From Agreia sp. Leaf210 (GTDB lineage Bacteria; Actinomycetota; Actinomycetes; Actinomycetales; Microbacteriaceae), in assembly GCF_001421485.1 (NCBI RefSeq), contig NZ_LMKK01000003.1:124001-188000 (forward strand): a stretch of 64,000 nucleotides of DNA, in the 5' to 3' direction. This document shows, piece after piece, positions 45,449-53,741 of the stretch (position 1 is its first letter; each line of letters opens with the position of its first letter). The translations under genes and the position numbers were made by a program. Below the pieces are notes generated by a model. That model had not been told where the DNA came from. It saw only the letters and a list, made by a program, of their open reading frames with translations, and did no database searches.

Positions 45449-46318
45449 ATGGCATCCGTATTCCCCCCAGGGCCGATCGATCTGCACACACACTCCAGTG
45501 CCTCGGACGGAACCGAGACTCCGGCCAGGCTCGTGCGCGCGGCAGCGGAAGCGGGACTGGGTACCGTGGCCCTCACCGACCACGACTCGACGGCCGGCTG
45601 GGAGTCGGCATCCGCTGAGGCTCGGAAGGCGGGAATCGCCCTGATTCCCGGAATGGAGCTGTCGACTCGCCGAGGCCGTGCAAGCATCCACATGCTCGCG
45701 TATCTCTTCGATCCCAACAGCGCCGGGCTGGTCGCCGAGACCGCGCGCATCCGGTCTGCCCGGCTTACCCGGGCGGAGGACATGGTGCAGGCCATCGCCG
45801 CAGATTACGACTTGAGCTGGGACGATGTGCTGGCGCAGACGCAGGACGGGGCGACCGTGGGGCGGCCGCACATCGCCGACGCTCTCGTCGCCAAGGGACA
45901 CTCGGTGACGAGAAGCGATGCGTTCGCCGGAATCCTGCACTGGCAGGCCGGCTACTACCTTCCGCATTACGCGCCCGACCCGCTGACGGGGGTCGAACTC
46001 ATCGTGGCGGCGGGCGGCGTTCCTGTCATCGCTCATCCCGCCACACACGGGCGCGATGGCGTCGTGAGCGAGAGGGAACTGTCGCGACTCGTCGACGCGG
46101 GTCTGTTCGGGCTCGAGATCGACCACCGCGAGAACACCGAAGACGGCAAGGCGCGGCTGCGAGAACTCGCGGCCCAATTCGACCTGGCGATCACGGGGTC
46201 GAGCGACTATCACGGCGAGGGAAAGCCCAACAGACTGGCGGAGAACCAGACCTCACCCGAGGTGCTCGAACGCCTCGTCGAGCGCAGCACGGGCTGGAAG
46301 CCCGTGCTGCCCGACTGA
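45449..46318 (+). CDS. PHP-domain phosphoesterase (YciV/RNase AM-like)
   Basis: A 289-residue metal-dependent phosphoesterase of the PHP superfamily. Metal-site motifs occur in order: DLHTHSSASDGT, LTDHDSTAG, PGMELST, AHPATHG and SSDYHGEGK. Related enzymes hydrolyse 3',5'-bisphosphonucleotides or 5' ends of RNA. That fits well with the RNA helicase gene which converges 14 nt downstream, but no pairing is proven. The last codons form one arm of a hairpin. Confidence 0.92.
   Translation: MASVFPPGPIDLHTHSSASDGTETPARLVRAAAEAGLGTVALTDHDSTAGWESASAEARKAGIALIPGMELSTRRGRASIHMLAYLFDPNSAGLVAETARIRSARLTRAEDMVQAIAADYDLSWDDVLAQTQDGATVGRPHIADALVAKGHSVTRSDAFAGILHWQAGYYLPHYAPDPLTGVELIVAAGGVPVIAHPATHGRDGVVSERELSRLVDAGLFGLEIDHRENTEDGKARLRELAAQFDLAITGSSDYHGEGKPNRLAENQTSPEVLERLVERSTGWKPVLPD
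46285..46309. terminator. 11-bp hairpin inside the end of the PHP gene
   Basis: CAGCACGGGCT pairs perfectly with AGCCCGTGCTG around GGA within the coding sequence, 9 nt before the stop. With only 14 nt to the converging helicase gene, it may act as the shared terminator. Confidence 0.5.
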
Positions 46319-46332
46319 CGAAACGGGTCGAT

Positions 46333-47778
46333 CTACTCCGCGGCGCGTGGTGTGCGACGACGCGTGCGACGGCGAGGCGCGCTGTTGCCGTCGTGGTGCT
46401 CCGGGCCCGTGCCCGTGTGGGTTCCGGCACCGTCTGCAGACGTGGTGCGGGGAGCGTTCGCTGTACCCGACTCTGTGCCGGCGGAACGCGGCGCACGCGA
46501 GCGGGTGCGCGGGGGACGGGAGTCGCCCGAACCACGCGGGGCGCGGTCCGTGGCGGGCGCATCCGTCTTGGGCGAAGCGGGCCGCAGACGGCCCTTGGTG
46601 CCGGCCGGGATGTTCAGGTCGGAGAAGAGGTGCGGGCTCGACGAGTACGTCTCGGTCGGCTCCGGCTGGCCGAACTCGAGAGCACGGTTGATGAGCGCCC
46701 ACTTGTGCAGATCGTCCCAGTCGACGAACGTCACGGCGATACCGGTCTTGCCGGCACGGCCCGTGCGACCGACGCGGTGCAGGTACGCCTTCTCGTCTTC
46801 GGGGATCGTGTGGTTGATGACGTGGGTCACGTCGAGCACGTCGATGCCGCGTGCTGCGACGTCGGTGGCGATGAGGATGTCTTTCTTGCCTGCCTTGAAC
46901 GCCGCCATCGCACGCTCGCGCTGTTCCTGATTCAGATCGCCGTGCACTGCCGCGGCGTTGAATCCGCGGTCGTTCAGCTCTTCGACGAGCTTGGCCGCGG
47001 CGCGCTTCGTGCGGGTGAAGATCACGGTCTTGCCGCGGCCCTCGGCCTGCAGGATGCGGGCGATGACCTCGTCTTTGTCCATGTTGTGGGCGCGGTAGAT
47101 GAGGTGGTTGATCTGCGCCTGTACCTGGCCCTCGTCGGGGTCGGTAGCCCGGATGTGGATGGGCTTCGTCATGAATCGGCGCGCGAGGGCCACGATCGGG
47201 CCGGGCATGGTCGCCGAGAACAGCATGGTGTGACGCGTCGCCGGGGTCTGCGCGAAGAGCTTCTCGATGTCGGCGAGGAACCCGAGGTCGAGCATCTTGT
47301 CGGCCTCGTCGAGCACCATCTCGCGCACGTTGGCGAGGTTCAGCAGTCGCTGGCCCGCGAGGTCGAGCAGTCGACCGGGGGTGCCGACGACGATCTGCGC
47401 GCCCGCCTTCAACTGCTCGATCTGGCCCTCGTAGGCCTTGCCGCCGTAGATGGACACGATCGTCGTGGGGCGGTTCGACGTGGCGAGTACGAGGTCTTCG
47501 GTCACCTGCACTGCGAGCTCGCGGGTGGGCACGACGACGAGCGCCTGCACACCGTTCTCCGGGGTGAGTCCGAGGCGCTGGATCAGCGGGAGGCCGAATC
47601 CGAACGTCTTTCCGGTGCCTGTCTTGGCCTGGCCGATGATGTCCTGGCCGTCGAGGGCGAGGGGGATCGTCTGGGTCTGGATGGGGAACGGCTCGAGGAT
47701 GCCCTTGCTTGCAAGAGCGTCGGCCATGTCCTGGTCGATGCCTAGATCGGTGAAAGTCACTGTGTGATGCCCTGTCAT
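46333..47778 (-). CDS. DEAD-box RNA helicase with basic low-complexity tail
   Basis: A 481-residue ATP-dependent RNA helicase. All motifs are present: the Q motif near residue 30, AKTGTGKT (I), PTRELAVQV (Ia), LDEADKMLDLGF (II), FSATMPG (III) and HRVGRTGRAG (VI). The last 90 residues are Arg/Thr/Pro/Gly-rich and basic, a typical RNA-binding extension. It likely unwinds rRNA or mRNA structures. The ATG at 47778 has no clear ribosome site; a GTG five codons later is an alternative. The 213-nt upstream gap has no gene. Confidence 0.95.
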   Translation of the reverse strand: MTGHHTVTFTDLGIDQDMADALASKGILEPFPIQTQTIPLALDGQDIIGQAKTGTGKTFGFGLPLIQRLGLTPENGVQALVVVPTRELAVQVTEDLVLATSNRPTTIVSIYGGKAYEGQIEQLKAGAQIVVGTPGRLLDLAGQRLLNLANVREMVLDEADKMLDLGFLADIEKLFAQTPATRHTMLFSATMPGPIVALARRFMTKPIHIRATDPDEGQVQAQINHLIYRAHNMDKDEVIARILQAEGRGKTVIFTRTKRAAAKLVEELNDRGFNAAAVHGDLNQEQRERAMAAFKAGKKDILIATDVAARGIDVLDVTHVINHTIPEDEKAYLHRVGRTGRAGKTGIAVTFVDWDDLHKWALINRALEFGQPEPTETYSSSPHLFSDLNIPAGTKGRLRPASPKTDAPATDRAPRGSGDSRPPRTRSRAPRSAGTESGTANAPRTTSADGAGTHTGTGPEHHDGNSAPRRRTRRRTPRAAE

Positions 47779-47978
47779 GAATTATCGGGCTACGCCGCTG
47801 GGGAGAGTGGTCGAGGCGGGGATCGTGACCGGAGTGGTCCGTCCCCTGCGCGTCGAAGGCCGGCGATGGCGCCTGGCGGGCGGCGTAGACGCCCCGATTT
47901 GTGTCAGGGCTTCCCCGAGTTTACTGGATCGACACGAATAAGGGCGCGTTGGGTCCGTTGGCGGGTGCGGCGCGCCGC

Positions 47979-47984
47979 TAGGCT
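47979..47984 (+). promoter_or_regulatory. -10 hexamer TAGGCT for the ferritin-like gene
   Basis: TAGGCT ends 7 nt before the GTG at 47992. A TTGGCG at 47958 is 15 bp upstream, a little close for a -35. Confidence 0.4.
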
Positions 47985-47991
47985 AACGAGG

Positions 47992-48705
47992 GTGTTCACG
48001 TTTCGCCGGCCCAAGGTGCGCCTCGAGGTGCCCCGCCTGAAGCCGCGCGGCGAGGCCGTGGCACTGCCGCGCGTCAATCTCGCCGAACTCACTCCGGCCC
48101 TGCTGCCGTACCTGGGCCAGGCCGCCTACATCCAGCTCTCGCTCTTCGAGTCGCTCTCGCGCATCGTCACGCAGGCGCCCACCGTCGCCCACAAGGAGTC
48201 TCTCGGCCCGGCCGCCGGTCAGGCGCTCGACAAGCACGAACGGCTGGTCGCCGAGATCCGTCGGCACGTCGCCGATCCGGCCGTCATCATGCAGCCGTTC
48301 GCTGCTGCGATCGACGACTATCGCGAGGTCGTCGCGGGGGCGACCTGGTTCGAGGCTCTCACGAGCCTCTACGTGAGCGCCGGCATCCTCGACGATTTCT
48401 TCATCCATCTCGCCGCCGGGCTCGAGAACGGGTCGGGTCCGCGCATGGTGCAGATCCTCGACGCCGAGACCGGCCGGCACGCGATCGCCACGATCGTGGC
48501 AGACGGCATCGCGACCGATCCAAAGCTCGGATCGCACCTTGCCATGTGGGGTCGCCGCGTGGTGGGAGACACTCTTCTCGTCGCCCGCTCCGCCATCCAC
48601 CACACAGACAACCGCAACTCCGACGAGCAGCGCATCGAACCGGTGTTCACCGAGGTCATCGCGGCACACACCCGCCGCATGGACGGGCTCGGGCTCACAG
48701 CCTGA
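47992..48705 (+). CDS. ferritin-like-fold protein
   Basis: The 237-residue protein is mostly helical and matches the ferritin-like proteins that sit beside DEAD-box helicase genes in many actinobacteria. Landmarks are YIQLSLFESLSRIV, HKESLGPAAGQALDKHERLVAEI and WFEALTSLYVSAGILDDFF. Acidic and His residues (HKE, DKHE) could form a di-iron site, so an MiaE-like hydroxylase or oxidase is possible; this is inference. The GTG is set by the -10 hexamer. Its end overlaps the kynureninase gene by 11 nt tail to tail. Confidence 0.8.
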   Translation: MFTFRRPKVRLEVPRLKPRGEAVALPRVNLAELTPALLPYLGQAAYIQLSLFESLSRIVTQAPTVAHKESLGPAAGQALDKHERLVAEIRRHVADPAVIMQPFAAAIDDYREVVAGATWFEALTSLYVSAGILDDFFIHLAAGLENGSGPRMVQILDAETGRHAIATIVADGIATDPKLGSHLAMWGRRVVGDTLLVARSAIHHTDNRNSDEQRIEPVFTEVIAAHTRRMDGLGLTA

Positions 48706-49915
48706 CGAGTTGCTCTCGCACGGCCTCGAGGCCGTTCCAGAGCTCGACGTGACTCGTCGACAGAGGAGACAGTCCCAGGCGCATTCCCTGAGGGGCGCGG
48801 AAATCGGGGATGACGCCACGGCGCCACAGCTCGGCGGTGATCTGTTTGAATGCGGGATGCTCGATGGTCACGTGACTGCCCCGGCGTTCTGCCTCGCGCG
48901 GGGTCGCGACCTCGACGCCCCAGGATGCGGGCCAGTCGTCGACGGCATCGATGGCGAAGCGGGTCAGAGTCTCCGACTTCGCGCGGATCGCCGCCATCCC
49001 CACCTCGTCGATGAGCTCGACCATGTCACGAAGGGCCTGCATGCCGACGATCGACGGCGTGCCGCTAAGGAACCGCCGCATGCCTGACGCGGGGGAGTAA
49101 CCGGGGCCCATCTCGAATGGCGCAGCGTGCCCCATCCATCCCTGGATCGGCTGAGACAGGTCACTCTGCAGGTCGCGGCGAACGTAGACGAAAGCAGGCG
49201 ATCCCGGGCCACCGTTCAGATACTTGTAGGTGCATCCGACGGCGATGTCGACGCCCCACGCGTCAAGCTCGATGGGCACGCTCGCAACCGAATGGCAGAC
49301 ATCCCACAGCACGAGCGCGCCGGCGTCGTGCGCGAGCGCCGTGAGCGCGGGCACATCGGCCAGGAACCCCGATCGGTAGGCGACCTGCGACAGGAGCACC
49401 AGGGCGGTGTCGGAGCTCACCACGGCCTCGAGGTCGGCGGGGGAGACGCCGCCCCGCGTGTCGGACTCGATCCATCTGAGAGAGAGGCCGCGCTCGGCGG
49501 CGATGCCCTCGACGAGATATCGGTCTGTCGGAAAGTTGTCGGTATCGACGACGATCTCGGTGCGACCGGGCCGCGCGTCGACAGCCGCGCGAATGAGCTT
49601 GTAGAGGAGCACGGTGGTCGAATCGCCCACAGCGACCTGGCCCGGAGCGGCTCCGAGGGTCGCTGTTCCGATCCGGTCTCCGACGGCGAGCGGCAGATCG
49701 AACCACTCTTCGTCCCAGCCACGGATCAGACGTTGGCCCCAGGCATCCGATGCGAACGACGCGAGTCGCGCGGCGCTGCTCAGAAGAGGACGGCCGAGGG
49801 AATTGCCGTCGAGATAGGAGACGATGCTCGCGTCATCGGCGCCGACGAACAGGTGGCGCCGCGCCGCCAGAGGGTCGCGTGCATCGAGCTGCTCGGCCTC
49901 GGCGAGGGATGCCAT
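48695..49915 (-). CDS. kynU: kynureninase
   Basis: A 406-residue PLP enzyme that cleaves kynurenine to anthranilate and alanine in tryptophan breakdown. The PLP lysine lies in GCTYKYLNGGPGSPAF, which is a kynureninase signature. IVVDTDNFPTDRYLVEG, SQVAYRSGFLADV and WDVCHSVASVPIELD also match. No other kyn gene is in the window. The ATG at 49915 starts 4 nt after the stop of the small membrane gene upstream, so it may be the third gene of a short operon. Confidence 0.93.
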   Translation of the reverse strand: MASLAEAEQLDARDPLAARRHLFVGADDASIVSYLDGNSLGRPLLSSAARLASFASDAWGQRLIRGWDEEWFDLPLAVGDRIGTATLGAAPGQVAVGDSTTVLLYKLIRAAVDARPGRTEIVVDTDNFPTDRYLVEGIAAERGLSLRWIESDTRGGVSPADLEAVVSSDTALVLLSQVAYRSGFLADVPALTALAHDAGALVLWDVCHSVASVPIELDAWGVDIAVGCTYKYLNGGPGSPAFVYVRRDLQSDLSQPIQGWMGHAAPFEMGPGYSPASGMRRFLSGTPSIVGMQALRDMVELIDEVGMAAIRAKSETLTRFAIDAVDDWPASWGVEVATPREAERRGSHVTIEHPAFKQITAELWRRGVIPDFRAPQGMRLGLSPLSTSHVELWNGLEAVREQLVRL

Positions 49916-49919
49916 CGGA

Positions 49920-50222
49920 TCAGTTCGCGGCGGACGGCGTGCGGAGCAGGTTGAACCGAGCCATGTCTGCACGCTCGCGGGAGCTGCCAATCGCGCGATC
50001 CGCGATGGTCACCACCGCAGCGGTGACGACGAGACTGATCACCCAGATCCAGCCACCGTCCCACGGCAGGCCTGCCCAAGTGAGGGCGACCCAGATGACG
50101 GACGCCACCGCCGCGCCGATCGACGGAATGAACGCAACTCCGTGGTTCTCGCGGCGCGGCAAGCTGTAGCGCGCGATCAGGCCCAGAATGGCGCCGCCGA
50201 GCGTGATGAAGAGCAGCTCCAT
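49920..50222 (-). CDS. small three-helix membrane protein
   Basis: A 100-residue protein with about three hydrophobic segments, including ITLGGAILGLIARYSLP at the start and WIWVISLVVTAAVVTIA. The pattern resembles CrcB/GlpM-type small membrane proteins only in size. The function is unknown. It lies between the DUF3107 gene (4-nt gap) and kynU (4-nt gap) and should be co-transcribed with both. Confidence 0.65.
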   Translation of the reverse strand: MELLFITLGGAILGLIARYSLPRRENHGVAFIPSIGAAVASVIWVALTWAGLPWDGGWIWVISLVVTAAVVTIADRAIGSSRERADMARFNLLRTPSAAN

Positions 50223-50226
50223 GAGG

Positions 50227-50451
50227 CTAGAGGACGAAACCGACTCGTCGTGCCTCTTCTGCGCCGATCTCGACGTAGCTGAGGGTCGTCGCCGGAACGA
50301 GGTAGACGGTGCCCTTGACGTCGGTCAGCGACAGGTGGCCGGAGGCTCCGCTCAGAACCTCGGCGACGGCCTTCTCGATGTCGGCCGGGGACTGGCCCGA
50401 CTCGAAGCTGATCTCGCGGGGGGAGTGGGCAATGCCGATTCGAATATCCAC
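50227..50451 (-). CDS. DUF3107 miniprotein
   Basis: A 74-residue protein that matches the DUF3107 family: MDIRIGIAHSPREISFES at the start and LVPATTLSYVEIGAEEARRVGF at the end. The family is common in actinobacteria, often near DNA repair helicase genes, as here (adnA is 170 nt away). The role is unknown. The GTG follows AAAGG by 9 nt. Confidence 0.88.
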   Translation of the reverse strand: MDIRIGIAHSPREISFESGQSPADIEKAVAEVLSGASGHLSLTDVKGTVYLVPATTLSYVEIGAEEARRVGFVL

Positions 50452-50608
50452 CAGGGCTACCTTTCACAAGTGCTGCGGCCCGCTCTGGGGCCATGCGTCC
50501 AGATTAGGACAGAATCGCGAGCCGTCACGCCGATCCGAGACTCCGGCGACTCGCCGATAGCGAACAGGCTCGATGCCGGGGATGCCGACCTGTGTCGGCG
50601 GCACACGT

Positions 50609-50614
50609 TAGCTT
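50609..50614 (+). promoter_or_regulatory. -10 hexamer TAGCTT for adnA
   Basis: TAGCTT ends 7 nt before the GTG at 50622. The alternative GTG at 50592 lies upstream of the hexamer and is disfavoured. Confidence 0.45.
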
Positions 50615-50621
50615 TGCTCTC

Positions 50622-53600
50622 GTGGAATTTGATCGGCCCTACGCCAGCGACCCCGCGCAGTTGCGCGTCCTGGCGCTCGGCGACTCGGCCAGCTGCGCCG
50701 TCATAGGCGCGCCGGGCACAGGCAAGACAACGACGTTGGTCGAGCTGCTCTGCCATCGCGTGCACGACGGCGGATTCTCGCCCGATGAGGTTCTCGTGAT
50801 CACCCCCACGCGTGCATCGGCGACGGCCCTGAGAGATCGCCTCGCCCTTCGCATGGCGGTGCCGTCGAACGGCCCGCTCGCTCGAACGGCGAATTCGATA
50901 GCTTTCCAGATTGTGCGGGGAGTGGCGGCCGTGCGCGGCGATGAGCCGCCCGTTCTCCTGACCGGCGCAGAACAAGACCAGATCATCTCCGAGCTGCTCG
51001 ACGGTGACATTGCCGACGCGTCCGGCCCTTCCTGGCCCGACCATCTCGCAGAGGACGTTCGGCGTCTTCGAGGGTTCCGCACCGAGTTGCGCGACCTCAT
51101 GATGCGCGCTGTCGAGACGGGCACATCCACAGATCGGCTCGCGACGCTCGCCGAGTCTGCAGGTCGGCCGGAGTGGGCGGCCGCCGCGCAGTTCATCGAG
51201 GGGTACGACCGGGTCAAGACCAGTTTTCGCGACCGCAGTTTCGATTCCGCCGAACTCGCTCGAGAGGCAGCTGTGCTGCTGCGGGCGGCGGAGTCGGCGC
51301 CCGACGAACTCGAAGCGGCGGTCGGATCGCTCGCGCGGCTGCGACTCCTGGTGCTCGACGACGCACAGGAGTCGACCCTCGCCACCCTCACTCTGGTCCG
51401 CGAGTTCGCGCGTCGGGGCGTGGCCGTCGTGGCGTTCGGAGACCCCGACATCAGCACCGGCACGTTCCGCGGAGCGCACCCGGACACCCTCGCTCGACTG
51501 GGCGACTATCTCGGTGTGTCGACCGAACCGCCGATCGTGCTCGACACGGTGCATCGGCACGGTGCCCAGCTGCGGTCGCTCGTGGCCGACGTCACCGGCC
51601 GAATCGGCACCGCGCGCGCGGGCAGCCAGCGCCGAGCGGTTGCGGCCGGCGAGGCCGCGCACTCCCGTGTGCGACCGGGTGTCTCCACGGTTCTCGCCAC
51701 GAGCCCGTCCGACGAGATCGGAGTGATCGCGCGCCGTCTTCGCGAGGCGCACGTGTTCGAGAACGTCGCATGGGACGACATGGCGGTGATCGTTCGCAGC
51801 GGATCGCAGATCGCGCCTCTCGAGAGGGGGCTCGCCGCTTTCGACGTGCCGACTCGCGTGTCCCGGGCCCGTGTTGCGCTGAGAGACGAACCCGTGGTCC
51901 GCGCCTTCGCCTCCATTCTCGAAGTCGCGCTCGGGCGCCGCGAGCTCACGGGCGACCTCGCCGAGTCGCTTCTGTTGAGTCCGCTGGCGGCCTCCGACGC
52001 AGTGCTCCTTCGGCGGCTGAAGCGCGCTCTTCGGCAACTCGAGTTCGAGGCCGGCGGGCACCGTACCGGGTCCGAGCTGCTGGTCGACGCTCTGCAGATG
52101 CCGCTGGTCCTCGCTCGAATCGAGCCGCGAGTGGGTCGCAAGGCGCGTCTCCTTGCCTCGATGATCGACATCGCACGCAAGGCCGCTTCCACCGAAGCGA
52201 GCGTCGAAGAGCTGTTGTGGCAGATCTGGGAGACGAGCGGCCTCGCGGAGCCCTGGCGCGCGCAATCCCTCGGAACTGGCCTCATCGCCGACGAGACGTC
52301 GCACGAACTCGACGCCGTCGTCGCACTCTTTTCATCGGCCAAGAGGTTCGTCGAGCGGTCGCCTGAGGCTCCGGCGACCGTGTTCCTCGAGCAGCTGCTC
52401 GACGTCGACGTTCCCGAAGACACTCTGGCGAGGGCGGCTACCGCTCGGGCGGTCACCGTCACCTCACCGGCCGGCGCCGTCGGCACGCAGTTCGCCCTCG
52501 TCGTGGTGGCAGGGGTGCAGGAGAACGTCTGGCCCAACCTGCGAATACGGGGCACCCTGCTCGGGGCCGATGCCCTCGAGGGGGCGAGGCGAGGCGAGGC
52601 GCCGGCTGTGCTCGATCAGAGAACGGCTGTGCTCCATGACGAGCTCCGTATGTTCGCCCAGGCCATCTCCCGCGCCTCTGCCGAGCTGCTGGTCACCGCG
52701 GTCGACGACGACGATTCGTCACCGTCACCTCTCTTCCGGCTGCTCCCCGAGCCTGTTCCCGGGGCCATATCCCGCACGCCGCTGTCTCTTCGTGGCCTCG
52801 TAGGGGTCCTTCGACGATCGGTCGCTACCCGAGGTGACTCGCAGTCGGTGTCGGCACTCGCCACTCTCGCGCGTGAGGCCGTGCCCGGTGCGCATCCGGC
52901 CGAGTGGTACGGACTCGCGGGGGCGAGTTCGTCGGAGCCGCTCGTCGATCTGTCCGACGAGGAGTCCCGGGTCACCGTCTCGCCATCGCGCATGGAGTCC
53001 TTCGAGACCTGCCCGCTCAACTGGCTGATCGATCATCTCGGGGGAGGATCGTCGAACACCTCGTCGCAAGTGGGAACGTTGATTCACGAGGCCATGGAGA
53101 CGAGCACGACGTCGGACGCCCCCGACACGAGCGAAGAGGCGCTGTTCGATCTCGTCGACTCGCGATGGAGCGAACTGTACTTCGAATCGTCGTGGCTCAG
53201 CGAGATCAAACGTCGAGAGGCCAGGCAGCTCGTCTCCCGCCTGTCGACGTATCTCGCCGAGTTCGACCGCCAGGGCGGAACGCTCCTCGGCGCGGAATCG
53301 AAGTTCGAACTCGAGGTCGACCAGGCGGTTCTCAGAGGCACGATCGATCGGGTCGAGCTCTACCCCGACGGATCAGTGGTGATCGTCGATCTGAAGACCG
53401 GCAAACGCGCCTACTCCGCCTCGGAGATCGGCGAGAACGCGCAACTGGGGGCGTATCAGCTCGCGTTCGATGCGGGCCTGATCGAGGGAGTGCCCGCCGA
53501 TGCCATGTCGGGCGGGGCACGACTCCTCATCGTGTCGAAATCGTCACGGGGTAAGAATTTCGTCGACCATACTCAGGCCCCCCGATCGTCCTCCGAACTC

Positions 53601-53741
53601 GAGGAGTTCCGGCGACGCATCATCGCCGATGCGTCGGGCATGGCCGGCTCGCACGTCGAGGCTCGCATCGGATCTCACTGTCTCGATCCGTGGTCGCATG
53701 GCGCGTGTCGTATACACGTGATCCGGGCGGTGAGCGCATGA
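50622..53741 (+). CDS. adnA: AdnA-like helicase-nuclease subunit
   Basis: The 1039-residue protein combines a UvrD-like motor and a C-terminal RecB-type nuclease. Walker A is GAPGTGKT at residues 29-36. Walker B reads LLVLDDAQ (246-249) instead of the DEYQD of active UvrD motors. The nuclease site has GTLIHE, VDLKTGK (Asp923, Lys925) and LGAYQLAF. Known AdnA of mycobacteria has a weak motor; AdnB drives the complex that resects double-strand breaks. Only three cysteines surround the Fe-S staple region (FETCPLNW, HCLDP, GACRIH), fewer than four. adnB overlaps its stop by 4 nt. Confidence 0.93.
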   Translation: MEFDRPYASDPAQLRVLALGDSASCAVIGAPGTGKTTTLVELLCHRVHDGGFSPDEVLVITPTRASATALRDRLALRMAVPSNGPLARTANSIAFQIVRGVAAVRGDEPPVLLTGAEQDQIISELLDGDIADASGPSWPDHLAEDVRRLRGFRTELRDLMMRAVETGTSTDRLATLAESAGRPEWAAAAQFIEGYDRVKTSFRDRSFDSAELAREAAVLLRAAESAPDELEAAVGSLARLRLLVLDDAQESTLATLTLVREFARRGVAVVAFGDPDISTGTFRGAHPDTLARLGDYLGVSTEPPIVLDTVHRHGAQLRSLVADVTGRIGTARAGSQRRAVAAGEAAHSRVRPGVSTVLATSPSDEIGVIARRLREAHVFENVAWDDMAVIVRSGSQIAPLERGLAAFDVPTRVSRARVALRDEPVVRAFASILEVALGRRELTGDLAESLLLSPLAASDAVLLRRLKRALRQLEFEAGGHRTGSELLVDALQMPLVLARIEPRVGRKARLLASMIDIARKAASTEASVEELLWQIWETSGLAEPWRAQSLGTGLIADETSHELDAVVALFSSAKRFVERSPEAPATVFLEQLLDVDVPEDTLARAATARAVTVTSPAGAVGTQFALVVVAGVQENVWPNLRIRGTLLGADALEGARRGEAPAVLDQRTAVLHDELRMFAQAISRASAELLVTAVDDDDSSPSPLFRLLPEPVPGAISRTPLSLRGLVGVLRRSVATRGDSQSVSALATLAREAVPGAHPAEWYGLAGASSSEPLVDLSDEESRVTVSPSRMESFETCPLNWLIDHLGGGSSNTSSQVGTLIHEAMETSTTSDAPDTSEEALFDLVDSRWSELYFESSWLSEIKRREARQLVSRLSTYLAEFDRQGGTLLGAESKFELEVDQAVLRGTIDRVELYPDGSVVIVDLKTGKRAYSASEIGENAQLGAYQLAFDAGLIEGVPADAMSGGARLLIVSKSSRGKNFVDHTQAPRSSSELEEFRRRIIADASGMAGSHVEARIGSHCLDPWSHGACRIHVIRAVSA

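Noticed and set aside
44116-45795. Apparent 559-residue version of the large membrane protein
   Set aside because: The upstream part covers the divergent PHP gene; the ATG at 45396 has its own promoter hexamer.
50457-52304. Minus-strand open frame of about 615 codons over adnA
   Set aside because: Antisense shadow of adnA; the helicase motifs on the plus strand are unambiguous.
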